Positions 36,851 through 46,200 of a stretch of DNA of 64,000 bases are shown one piece after another. Each line of letters begins with the position of its first letter. Positions within the stretch are counted from its first letter, which is position 1. The DNA lies in the NCBI GenBank assembly GCA_964602595.1, contig CAZRRO010000004.1, positions 248,001 to 312,000 on the forward strand, written 5' to 3'. Origin of the DNA: CAIWAH01 sp964602595 (lineage in GTDB: Bacteria > Verrucomicrobiota > Verrucomicrobiia > Limisphaerales > UBA9464). The translations under genes were made by a program, and so were the position numbers. The notes below the pieces were generated by a model. The model saw only the letters and a list, made by a program, of their open reading frames with translations. It made no database searches and was not told the DNA's origin.

Positions 36851-37405
36851 GTTTCGGTCGTCGACAACTCTTTCGCTCAAGTCAAACGGGTTGATGGGAA
36901 AAAACGGCGGAGCAGTCGTGCGCACCTGCTCCTCGAACCAACCCACGTATGCTTCGGCAACTGCCCGGAAAGTCTGGTCGCTACACGAACCCGATCCGAC
37001 CGAGTTCTCTCCAAGTCGATACAGAATGTGAACCCGGTCAGGCGGGCGGAAGATGATGAATGTCTTCGATCCATCAAACATCTCACCCGTGTTGGTAAGG
37101 AAATCGCAAGCTGCGTAGCTCGGCCCGTCCTCCGGTCTCTCACCTGTGTAAATTCCGCGGTCAATGAGACCAAAGACCTCCGAGTCCGATACGCCCGCGA
37201 AACTATCGTCCCCAAGCAACTCCAAACGGGCCGCCACCTCTCGGACGCGGTCGGTAGGGTGAAACAATGAGCAGTGATTGCTACGGATATCGCCGACGGG
37301 CACGCCCTGGATGTGAATGCACATCCTACCAAACCCACCATACTGAGGGCCGTGTGGTTCGTGATACGCCTCAATCGCAAAGTCATTTGGGTCTCCGAAA
37401 GTCAT
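36845..37405 (-). CDS. Immunity-protein-like protein, possible integron cassette (Imm42-like)
   Basis: Start is ATG 37405 (MTFGDPNDFAIEAY), giving 186 aa; the open frame extends upstream only into the desulfurase gene. The opening FGDP..FAI, followed by GRMCIHIQGVPVGD, recalls polymorphic-toxin immunity proteins of the Imm42 type. That assignment is from memory of the family start and is weak. The middle (SYAACDFLTNTGEMFDGSKTFIIFRPPDRVHILYR) is a β-rich cytosolic domain with no signal peptide. GC is clearly lower than neighbouring genes, and the stop codon lies inside an attC-like site. The start is only 28 nt from the desulfurase stop, so expression may depend on read-through. Confidence 0.6.
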   Translation of the reverse strand: MTFGDPNDFAIEAYHEPHGPQYGGFGRMCIHIQGVPVGDIRSNHCSLFHPTDRVREVAARLELLGDDSFAGVSDSEVFGLIDRGIYTGERPEDGPSYAACDFLTNTGEMFDGSKTFIIFRPPDRVHILYRLGENSVGSGSCSDQTFRAVAEAYVGWFEEQVRTTAPPFFPINPFDLSERVVDDRNI

Positions 37406-37433
37406 GGTGGGAGAGAAATAGCTAACCGATAGT

Positions 37434-38600
37434 TCATCCTCCGCGGAGGCGCCCCAGCACCTCCGGCAGCACGGCCAGCACCCGTTCCACTTCAGCTTCG
37501 GTCGACTCCCGCCCGAGCGAGAGTCGGACCAGCGCGTTGGCCTCCGCCGCCGACACGCCCATCGCCCGCAGGACGTGGCTGGGTTCCAGCGATCCGGCGG
37601 AGCAGGCCGAACCGCTCGACGCACAGATGCCTTCCAAGTCGAGGGCGGCCATCAGCGCAATGCTGTCCGTGCCGGCGACGGTGAACGCCAAAGTATTGGC
37701 GAGCCGCCAATCCGGATGCCCGCGCAACGTGACGCCCGGAATCCGCGCCACTCCGTCCGCGAGGCGCTCCGTCAGCAACCGTAGCCGTTCGGCGGGGAAA
37801 ACCGGCGTGGGCACGAACAGTTCGAAGGCACGCACCAAGCCGACGATGGCCGCGAGGTTCTCCGTGCCGGCCCGGCGTTCATTCTCGTGGCCACCGCCGA
37901 CCTGGGTGGCCAGCGGTTGCAACGGCGACCGGATGAACAGCGCGCCGGCGCCCTTGGGGCCGTGAAATTTGTGTGCACACACCGCCACGAGGTCCGCCTG
38001 GAACTGGTCGATGTCGGTGAACGGCAGCTTGCCGAACGCCTGCACGGCGTCGGTGTGGAACTTCACGCCGCGCTCCCGGCACAGGGCTCCGATTTCCGCG
38101 ACCGGCTGCAACGTGCCGACCTCGTTGTTGGCCGTCATCACGGATACCAGCGTGGTATCCGGCCGGAGCGCGGCGGCGACATCCTCGGTCCGCACGAGTC
38201 CGTTTGCGTCCACGGGCAGCCACGTCACCTCGAAGCCTTCATGTTTCGCAAGGTGCTGGAAGGCATGCAGCACCGCGTGATGTTCGACCGGCGACGCGAT
38301 CAGGTGGCGGCCGCGGTCCCGGAGCAACCGGGCGGTGCCGAACACGGCGAGGTTGTTGGCCTCCGTGCCGCCGCCCGTGAAGACCACCTCGCTGGGCTTG
38401 CACCGCCACAGTCCGGCGAGCCGGTAACGGGCGTCGTCCAAGGCGGCCCGGGCCGCCCGGCCCACGGAATGGACACTCGACGGATTGCCCCAGATTCCAT
38501 CGAGGAACGGCATCATCGAGTCACGCACTGCGGGGGCGAGCGGAGTGGTGGCGTTGTAGTCGAAGTAGACCGGCGGCACGGGCTGACGTTGCCGGTTCAC
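37434..38600 (-). CDS. Cysteine desulfurase, NifS/IscS family
   Basis: The GTG at 38600 (MNRQRQPVPPVYFDYNATTPL) gives 388 aa. This PLP enzyme converts cysteine to alanine and passes a persulfide sulfur to Fe-S or thio-cofactor assembly. The PLP lysine is Lys211 (CAHKFHGPKGAGALF) with VEHHAVLHA and TDAVQAFGKLP nearby. The catalytic cysteine is Cys333 in the loop ASSGSACSAGSLEPSHVL, typical of group I (NifS/IscS) enzymes. No iscU or other assembly gene is adjacent, so IscS versus NifS cannot be decided. It is divergent from the pseudouridine synthase at 38676. Confidence 0.93.
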   Translation of the reverse strand: MNRQRQPVPPVYFDYNATTPLAPAVRDSMMPFLDGIWGNPSSVHSVGRAARAALDDARYRLAGLWRCKPSEVVFTGGGTEANNLAVFGTARLLRDRGRHLIASPVEHHAVLHAFQHLAKHEGFEVTWLPVDANGLVRTEDVAAALRPDTTLVSVMTANNEVGTLQPVAEIGALCRERGVKFHTDAVQAFGKLPFTDIDQFQADLVAVCAHKFHGPKGAGALFIRSPLQPLATQVGGGHENERRAGTENLAAIVGLVRAFELFVPTPVFPAERLRLLTERLADGVARIPGVTLRGHPDWRLANTLAFTVAGTDSIALMAALDLEGICASSGSACSAGSLEPSHVLRAMGVSAAEANALVRLSLGRESTEAEVERVLAVLPEVLGRLRGG

Positions 38601-38675
38601 AAGGGGACATTCGAGTTTCGAGTTGGGCCGAAGGCGGAACTCGAAACGGCCCGGCATTCTCGGCATCCTTGCGGC

Positions 38676-39239
38676 GTGCTGATCGCCTTCCACAAGCCCT
38701 ACGGCGTGCTGTCGCAGTTCACGCCGGACGGCTCGCCGAACCGGCCACTGGCGGAGTTCGCGTTGCCGTCCCGAGTGTATCCGCTGGGGCGTCTGGACGC
38801 GGATTCCGAGGGACTGTTGCTGCTGAGCGATGAACCCGGCCTGAACACCCGGCTGCTCGATCCGGAACACGGCCACCGCCGAACCTATTGGGCGCAGGTG
38901 GAATGGATTCCCAGCGCCGACGCCCTGCGGGAACTGGAGCGGGGCGTGACCATCCAGGGTTACCGGACCCGTCCCTGCCGCGCCTGGCAGCTGGAGCCGC
39001 AGCCGGAAGTGCCGCCGCGGGACCCGCCGATCCGGTTTCGGAAGAGTGTGCCGGACTGCTGGCTAGGCTTGGAATTGATCGAGGGCAAGAACCGTCAGGT
39101 CCGCCGGATGACGGCGGCCATCGGTCACCCCACGTTGCGGCTCTTACGCCGGCAGATCGGCGAGTTCGGCGTGGGCGACTTGGCGGCCGGCGCGTGGCGG
39201 GAACTCACGCCGGCCGAGCGGAAACTGGTCCTCGGCTGA
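38676..39239 (+). CDS. rRNA pseudouridine synthase, RluE/RsuA family
   Basis: This 187-residue GTG-initiated protein lacks an S4 domain and matches RluE-like enzymes that modify 23S rRNA (U2457 in E. coli). Visible motifs are IAFHKPYGVLSQFTPD, the catalytic-Asp motif GRLDADSEGLLLLS, RTYWAQVE, and the C-terminal LIEGKNRQVRRMTAAIGHPTLRLLR. Its stop abuts the stop of the convergent gene at 39240. Confidence 0.92.
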   Translation: MLIAFHKPYGVLSQFTPDGSPNRPLAEFALPSRVYPLGRLDADSEGLLLLSDEPGLNTRLLDPEHGHRRTYWAQVEWIPSADALRELERGVTIQGYRTRPCRAWQLEPQPEVPPRDPPIRFRKSVPDCWLGLELIEGKNRQVRRMTAAIGHPTLRLLRRQIGEFGVGDLAAGAWRELTPAERKLVLG

Positions 39240-39860
39240 TCAGGGCGCGGGCGGCAACGAGGCCGGTTCCACCGTGAACGGCGACTTCGGCTCGACGAAG
39301 GGAATCGGCTGCGAACGGAAATAGATCAGCCGGTAGGCGACAAACGCGACGAACAGCGTGCCCAAGGCGATGAGCGCAAGCCGCCGGGTGGCCTTGCGGG
39401 TCTCGGGCGTCACCGCGGGCCGCAGGTTGATCAACGGTGCCCGCTCACCCTCCATGATGACCTTGGCGCGGGCCAGCACCACGCCCGGGTCAAACTTGCC
39501 GGCCGGACTCAGCTCCAGCGTGTAGAAGCGCGCCTCGCAGCCGTTGCGGGGACAATAGCCCAGGCGCAGCCGTTCGAGCTTTGGCGGCAGCCGATGTTCC
39601 CCTTCCTCCGTGGCGGCGACCATCAGTTCGCTGAGCTCACCGCCGGTGACGCTCATGCCGCAACCGGTGCAGGTTGCGCGGACACCGGTGGCGAAGACCG
39701 CCGGCAGTTGCTGGCCACCGATCCCGGCCTCGCCCAGCGCGCAGGCGACCGCGTGAAACGCCTTCGGCAGGTCCTGAACGCCCAGGCGCAAGTTCGCCGG
39801 CCCGGCCAAGGCGGGCGACACAGGCGCAGTGACGGGAGGCGTGGAAGCCGGCTCGGACAT
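39240..39860 (-). CDS. Conserved protein with paired-cysteine domain and C-terminal TM helix
   Basis: Start ATG 39860 (MSEPASTPPV) gives 206 aa. After a Pro/Ala-rich N-terminus, residues about 28-115 contain CTGCGMS and, later, LGYCPRNGCEARFY, which look like two halves of a zinc ribbon. One TM helix (LALIALGTLFVAFVAYRLIYF) lies near residue 170, followed by a short Pro-rich tail. Function unknown. It is 11 nt downstream of the prepilin-like gene. Confidence 0.65.
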   Translation of the reverse strand: MSEPASTPPVTAPVSPALAGPANLRLGVQDLPKAFHAVACALGEAGIGGQQLPAVFATGVRATCTGCGMSVTGGELSELMVAATEEGEHRLPPKLERLRLGYCPRNGCEARFYTLELSPAGKFDPGVVLARAKVIMEGERAPLINLRPAVTPETRKATRRLALIALGTLFVAFVAYRLIYFRSQPIPFVEPKSPFTVEPASLPPAP

Positions 39861-39871
39861 CGGGCAGACGA

Positions 39872-40768
39872 TTACTGAACACCGCCCGGTTTGCCAGTCG
39901 CCTGATACCACCGCCAGTCGCCGGTCGCCTCGTAGGGATGAAGCGGATCCAGGGTCAGCGCGCGGGTGAAGTTGTGATCCTTCACGTGACCGTCGGTGAA
40001 CAGGATCGGCGACCGGAACCGCGCCGGCGCAACCCGTGGGTCCACGAATTCCGCCGGGCCGGCGCCGCTGAAATGCCATTGGAACCACCGCGGGCCAGTG
40101 CCGAGGCAGCCATAGATTCGCGCGGGCGGCTCATGGAGCAGGATGAATTTCGAAGGCTCCGTCACCCAGCCTTCCGACTGACCGCCGATGGTTTCCCGCA
40201 GGTTGGGCGAACCAAGTTCACGGAAATCGCCACCGGACAGCAACGTCAGCGGCCCGCTGTTGTATTGGTAGCTGTTGCCGATCGCCTTGAAGTTGGACGG
40301 CGTCAGCTTGGCCTCCGACTCGCACGGCAGGATGCGTTGCCCGCGGTCGTCCGGACACAGGAACACGCGGGAAGGCTTCACGTAGTCCCACAGCGGCCGG
40401 GAACGGGCGTTGGGATAAAACTGGGCCAACCCACCCACCGGGTCGTAGCCGCCCAACGCCGCGGCGGTCGGGCGAAGTTGGGACTGGCCGAGCGGATAGC
40501 CCGACGTCGGATCCCGCTGCACCACGTAATCGGTCGGGTAATGCTGCCGGGCGTCGTCGACATACATCTGCATGGCCAAGCCGGCCTGGCGCAGGTTATT
40601 GCCGCACTGGATGAGCTTCGCGCGCTGCTTGGCGCCGCCGAGGGACGGCAACATCATCGACGCGAGGATGCCGATGATCGCAATGACGACCAGCAGCTCG
40701 ATCAGGGTAAAACCGAGGCCCGCCTGCCTGGGGCGAACGTCGGCCTCGCGCTGGATACCCGTAGTCAC
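39872..40768 (-). CDS. Type IV prepilin-like protein with H-X9-DG C-terminal region
   Basis: This 298-residue protein carries a class III signal: leader ending Gly19, cut before Phe20 (GLG|FTLIELLVVIAIIGILASMMLP), with Glu at +5. The rest matches the abundant Verrucomicrobia/Planctomycetes pseudopilin-like family (NNLRQAGLAMQMYVDD, FLCPDDRG, YQYNSG, ILFTDGHVKDH). These are processed by prepilin peptidase and inserted in the inner membrane or a type II secretion/pilus-like fibre. No secretion genes are adjacent. Confidence 0.9.
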   Translation of the reverse strand: MTTGIQREADVRPRQAGLGFTLIELLVVIAIIGILASMMLPSLGGAKQRAKLIQCGNNLRQAGLAMQMYVDDARQHYPTDYVVQRDPTSGYPLGQSQLRPTAAALGGYDPVGGLAQFYPNARSRPLWDYVKPSRVFLCPDDRGQRILPCESEAKLTPSNFKAIGNSYQYNSGPLTLLSGGDFRELGSPNLRETIGGQSEGWVTEPSKFILLHEPPARIYGCLGTGPRWFQWHFSGAGPAEFVDPRVAPARFRSPILFTDGHVKDHNFTRALTLDPLHPYEATGDWRWYQATGKPGGVQ

Positions 40769-40866
40769 GCAGCTAAAGTGCCGTCGATGTTTACGCCTGT
40801 AAAGCGGTTGCTGTCAGAATCTCCCGCGAACCATGGCCGGCCGATCCAAAACCAAGCCGCCGACCG

Positions 40867-43116
40867 TCACGGCCAGCTCACCACGGCCGTCGCCGCCGCT
40901 GAGGGATCGGCGCGTTCTTGCAGCGATTTGACGAGGTTTGCCGCTTTCCGGACCACCGGCCCCGCAAAGACTTCCCGCCCGTTCAGCGTGACCTTGAGCG
41001 GTTCGTCGAGGTCCAGCAGGCGGTCCGAAAGGCGCAAGCTGAGGGTGGCGGTGGAGTCGCCTTCGACGGCAATGGTCCGGCCGGTCACGGTGGCGACGAT
41101 CTTCTGGCGCTCCCGGATCGCGGCCCGGTCGCCAACCTGCAGCCAGTAGAAGCGCTCGTGGACCACGTCGTCCTGCTGCCATACGACGCGCTTCGGCCAG
41201 GGGTTGCGCGCAAACTGCGCCATCCAAGGCACGCCCTCGGCATCCTTGCGCTGCATCCAGTGACCCAAGCCCTCGTAGATGCGGACGAAATGCACGTAGC
41301 CGCCGGCGTCTTCCTTTTCCATCTGGTCGAGCAGCGCGCCGCGTTCAGCGGCGATCTTATTGCGGTTGTAGGCCTTGTCCTCGCCGCCCATGAAGATGGC
41401 GAAGGGCAGGTTTCGCAACCCGAGCAACGAGGCTTCGTTCGGATGACCGGCCATCATCGCGGCGGCGGCAAAGCGGTCGGCCATGCGGGGCGCGAGCTGC
41501 CACACGCCGTCGCCCCCGGCGGAATAGCCCATGAGATAGACCTTGTCCGGATTCACGCCGCGAAGCGCCACGTAGTCCTCGATGAGACGTTGGAACAAGC
41601 CATCGACGTGGGCTTCGTGCCAGAGGTTCCAGGTGTCGGTCGGCCCGCGCGGCGCGACGTAAATTCCCTCGGCCGGCTGGTAAAGGCCGATCTGGTTGGT
41701 CCACTGCTTGTCATTCACCGTGGCGGGGGCGTTCCCGCCGCCGTGCATCGAAATCCACAGGCTGCGGCCGTTGGTCGGCGCGTCACCGAACGTCTTGTCC
41801 ATCCACCGCAGGGTCTTGTCGCCGAGGGTGATGGCTTTTCGTTCCAGCTCTTCCCGCCGCTCGTCGCGCAACTGCGCCATCCGGTCGGCAACCAGCAGTT
41901 CCAACGCCCGGTCGGCTTCCGCCTGGCTCAGCGGCAGTTGCAACGCCGGCGCGTCGGCCTTGCGTTCGGCCTCAGGCAACGCGAGCCAGCCTTCCAGCGC
42001 GGCGAGCGCGGCTGACACCGGCTGAAGTTCGGACCACCGGGCGTCAATTGTCGGATCGCCCTGCGCCAAGGCGGCGAATGGCATCTCGCGGACTTCCGAA
42101 CCCAAGGTGAAGCGCAGCCAGCCGGTCGCGCCGGGCTTGAGCGTGAAGCGCGGCAGGTCGTTCAGGTCGGCGGTGCCGGCCTTGGTTTCGGCCAGCGCGC
42201 ACTGCCGCCGGACGCCGTCGAGCACACACACCTTGGCGGCCAACCGGGTGCCGCCGGCTTTGTCCCAAAGGCGGACACCCAGGCGGGCCAGTTCGGTGGG
42301 GGCGACTGCCTTGGCGTAACGGGCCGTCACGTTCACCGCTGCGACGGCGTCGCTGCCGCGGGCCCAGACCATCGGGAAGGCGACTTCCCGCTTCCAGGAG
42401 GTGGCGTAGATCGCGTGTTTGGGCACGTCCGCCTTGGCCTGCGCGGCGTCGCCCACAAACCACCCGCGGTCGAGTCCGTTGGCGTCGTATTCGTCGGCGC
42501 CGGTGAAGTGCCAACCGCCGTCCCAGACCTCGACCCACGTGTGGTTGCCGCGCTCATTGGCCCAGAGCGGCGTGCCGACGGCCCGGGCTGGAATCCCAAC
42601 CGCCCGACAGGCATCCACCAGGATGATCGACAGGCCAGTGCAGGTCGCCTTGTTCAGGGCGATGGACTCGCTCGGGCTCTGATTGGGACGTTTGCGGCCG
42701 GTGTTGTAGTGGACGTTGATCAGCTTGAAGAGCCCGCGGTTCAACGCCTGCGCCGCTCCGCTGGCCGTCCGGGCGTCCTTTACTAGGCCCCGGGCCCTTT
42801 CCAGGAAGTCGGCCCGCCACGGCTCGCGGGTCTCGTCGAACACGGCGTAGGGGAGCACGTCGTTGTGGAACAGTTCGGCCGGCACCGCCTTGGCCCACGG
42901 AAACTCCGCCCGCGCCCGGAAGGCCAGGTCGAGGTTCACGGTGAGAAATTCCGCGGACAGCGATTCCCGATCCCGCGCCGGCATGTGCTCGACCAGGAAC
43001 TGGGCGGCGGCGCGACCGGGTTCGCCATGCTTGCCTCCGGCCGCGGTGACGAAGTCTTCCAGCGGACCGGCCCAGGCGATTCCCGCGGCCGAAAGTAGGA
43101 GCCATAGATAGCGCAT
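40867..43116 (-). CDS. Exported transglutaminase-like / α/β-hydrolase fusion protein
   Basis: Start ATG 43116 (MRYLWLLLSAAGIAWA|GP) gives 749 aa with a signal peptide. Residues about 90-225 are a transglutaminase-like domain with Cys159 (NKATCTGLSIILVDAC), His192 (NHTWVEVWDGGWHF) and an Asp near 208. A β-rich linker follows. Residues about 480-640 form an α/β-hydrolase of the polyhydroxybutyrate-depolymerase/esterase type: SMHGGGN oxyanion motif, Ser532 in MGYSAGGDG, Asp580 in MGGEDKAY and His619 in GLGHWM. Both triads look intact. A C-terminal β domain (about 660-749) ends the protein. The substrates are unknown. Confidence 0.85.
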   Translation of the reverse strand: MRYLWLLLSAAGIAWAGPLEDFVTAAGGKHGEPGRAAAQFLVEHMPARDRESLSAEFLTVNLDLAFRARAEFPWAKAVPAELFHNDVLPYAVFDETREPWRADFLERARGLVKDARTASGAAQALNRGLFKLINVHYNTGRKRPNQSPSESIALNKATCTGLSIILVDACRAVGIPARAVGTPLWANERGNHTWVEVWDGGWHFTGADEYDANGLDRGWFVGDAAQAKADVPKHAIYATSWKREVAFPMVWARGSDAVAAVNVTARYAKAVAPTELARLGVRLWDKAGGTRLAAKVCVLDGVRRQCALAETKAGTADLNDLPRFTLKPGATGWLRFTLGSEVREMPFAALAQGDPTIDARWSELQPVSAALAALEGWLALPEAERKADAPALQLPLSQAEADRALELLVADRMAQLRDERREELERKAITLGDKTLRWMDKTFGDAPTNGRSLWISMHGGGNAPATVNDKQWTNQIGLYQPAEGIYVAPRGPTDTWNLWHEAHVDGLFQRLIEDYVALRGVNPDKVYLMGYSAGGDGVWQLAPRMADRFAAAAMMAGHPNEASLLGLRNLPFAIFMGGEDKAYNRNKIAAERGALLDQMEKEDAGGYVHFVRIYEGLGHWMQRKDAEGVPWMAQFARNPWPKRVVWQQDDVVHERFYWLQVGDRAAIRERQKIVATVTGRTIAVEGDSTATLSLRLSDRLLDLDEPLKVTLNGREVFAGPVVRKAANLVKSLQERADPSAAATAVVSWP

Positions 43117-43265
43117 GCCGGCGACGCTACCGGGCGAAAGCCAAGGCTGCACGCGCGTTCCGCGGCCCGAGAAATTCCGATGGCAGTTTTGGCGGGTTGG
43201 GAGAACTTCCTGCCGAAGCTCCGGATCGACCCCGCGGTCGGCGGGGCCGCCATTCGCCATTTCCC

Positions 43266-46200
43266 ATGAAACGCTGGATTCGCCTCGCCCTTGTTTGCCT
43301 GCTTGGCCTGCCTGCCCTGGCTCAGGAAACCGTAACCGTGCTGGTCGGCCTCGAAGGCCAGCCCCTCGCCGAGCTCTCCGCCGGGCAAGGTTCTGGCGGC
43401 GCCGCCCGGGCAGCCGTCGGCCGCGCGATGGCCGTCCGACGCGCCGAGATCGTCAGCCAGCACGAAGCCTTGCGGCCGCGCCTCGCCGCCCTGGGCGCCG
43501 AAGTCGTCCAGCAGCACGACACCTTGGTCAACGCCGTGGTCGTCCGGCTGCCGTCCGACCGGCTCGCCGAACTCCAGGCGCTGCCGGGGGTCACCAGCGC
43601 CCGCCGCGAGCGCATCCACCATCGCAACCTCGAAACCAGCACGCCGTTCCTCGGGGCCCCGGCCGCCTGGCGCAGCCTGCCCGCCGGCCTGACCGGTCGC
43701 GGGATGAAGATTGGCATCATCGACACCGGCATCGACTACACCCACGCGATGTTCGGCGGCTCGGGTTCGGTGGACGACTACGACAGCAACGACCCCACGC
43801 GCATCGAGGCCGGCACCTTTCCCACGGCCAAGGTCGTCGGCGGCCACGACTTCGTGGGCGATGACTACATAGGTCCAGGCTCCACCGCCCGGCCCGATCC
43901 GGATCCGCTCGACCCGCCGTTGGCCGGCCATGGCAGCCACGTGGCGGGCATTGCGGCCGGCTTCGGCGTGCTGAAGAGCGGCGAGACCTTCGCCGGCAAT
44001 TATTCCGCGCTCACCGACTTCAACCAGTTCGAGATCGGGCCCGGCGTGGCGCCACAGGCCAGCCTTTATGCCCTGAAGGTCTTCGGCCAGTTCGGCGGCA
44101 CTGCGGACAGCATCGTGATCCAGGCCCTCGAATGGGCCCTGGACCCGAACAAGGACGGCAACTTCTCCGATCGGCTCGACGTGGTGAACCTCTCCCTTGG
44201 CAGCGAATTCGGCGAGGACCTCGACGACGACCTCGAGGCCCAGGCTGTGAACCGCCTTTCGCGCAACGGACTGCTCTGCGTCATCTCGGCCGGCAACGGC
44301 GGGAACACCTACTTCATCAACGGTTCGCCGGGCAGCACCTCCAGCGCCCTGACGGTGGCCAACTCCTTCGACGACGGGGCCGCCTTCCAGGCGCTCAAGG
44401 TGACGGCGCCCGCGGAAATTGCCGCCGACTACGACTTCGTCGAGGGAGCCTTCACGGAGCCGTTGGACCGCACGGGGCCGATCACCGGCCAATTGGTCTA
44501 CGCCGACCCGCCGGATGTCTGCGCCGACACCATCGCGAACGCCGCCGCCCTCAGCGGAAAGATCGCCCTCATCGACCGCGGAACCTGCTTCTTCGTGGAC
44601 AAGATCCGCAAGGCCCAGGCGGCCGGGGCCATCGCCGTGGTGATGGTCAACAACCAGCCCGGGGCCCCGATCATCATGGGCGGCGATGCCGACGACATCA
44701 CCATCCCCGGCGTGATGATCTCCCGCGCCGACGGCAACGTGATCAAGTCCCAGCTCGCCAACGGCGTGCAGGTCGTGCTCGACGCCGGCGTCAGCACCAC
44801 CCGGCCGGAACTCGCGGACCGCATCGCCGAGAGCAGTTCCCGCGGACCGATCACGCCGACCGGCCGGCTCAAGCCCGATCTCGCGGCGCCCGGCACCGGC
44901 ATCAACTCCACCGGCGTCGGCACCGGCACCGACGGCGAATTGCTGACCGGCACTTCCATGTCCGCCCCCCAGGTCACGGGAGCCGCCGCGCTGCTGCGCC
45001 AAGCCCGGCCCGCCTGGACTCCCGAGGACGTGAAGGCCGCCCTCATGAACACCGCTGTCCTCATGCGCGATGCCGAGGGTGACATCTACCCCGAATCCCG
45101 CGTCGGCGCGGGGCGCATGGACGTCAGCAAATCCGTCGCGAACCTGTTGACCGCCCGGGCCGACGGCACCAATGGCCAGGTCAGCCTCTCCTTTGGCTTC
45201 CAAACTGTCCGCCAGCAAACCCGGCTGACGAACCGCATCCGCCTGGACAACTTCGGCGGCACGGGCGTGACCTTCCAGGCCAGCGTCAGCAACACCGTCA
45301 TGCAGTCTGGCGTCACCCTGTCCCTGCTGACCAACAACATCATCGTGGGCGCGGGCCAATCGGTGCTCGTGCCCGTCGTGCTCACCATCGACCCGGCCGG
45401 CATTGACCACACCGGCGACGACACCACGGAGACCACGCTGAACGACCGGACCCGGTTCAGCCTGCCCGAGGCGAGCGGCCAGGTGTGGTTCACGACCGCC
45501 AATACCCGTATCCATCTCCCCTGGCACGTCGTGCCCCGGGCCGCCGCGACCTTCGACGTGCTGGCCCTGGCCATCGGCCTGCCCACCACCAACCGTTTCG
45601 AGCTGCCGCTGCCGACCCGCGGCCCCACCGGCCACCGGCAACCGGTCGTGTCGGGCTTCCTCTTCGGCGGATCAAAGGGCGCCATCAGCGGGTTTGGGGC
45701 CGCGTCCGACTTCCCCACCAAGAAGTCGGTGGCCGAAACCCGCCTCTGGTTTGGCATCGCGCTTTCCGAGCCTTGGGAAACCCCGCAACGGCTCTTCAAG
45801 TCCGTGGACGTCGAGATCGACCCGGTGGGCACCGCCGCGCCGAGTTACTCCATCATCAACAGCACCATCGGCAATGTCCGTGCGCAGGAAGAATACGACG
45901 TCGGCAGCATGAACGACGCCTTCGTCACCGCGATCCGCGACGAGAAGGCGACCGCCGACAAGCTTTCCGCCGTTTACGTCCTGGGCGGCATCGAACCCGG
46001 CGTCCGCGACACGGCGATCTTCAACAACTCCGTGCTCGTCCATTCGGTCAAGGCGTCCGAGATCGGCATCACCGCAGCCAAGACCAAGTTCCGCTACCGC
46101 ATCAACATCGACGAGGGCACCGTGCTGAGCGACTGGGTGAACTTCGACCTCGCCAAGCCCGTGCTCGACCCGACGCCCTACGGCATCGACGGCACGCCGT

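Noticed and set aside
42936..45641. Long minus-strand open frame opposite the subtilase
   Set aside because: The plus strand encodes an S8 protease with intact triad; the antisense product is Gly/Ala/Arg-rich with no recognisable domain, typical of high-GC shadows.
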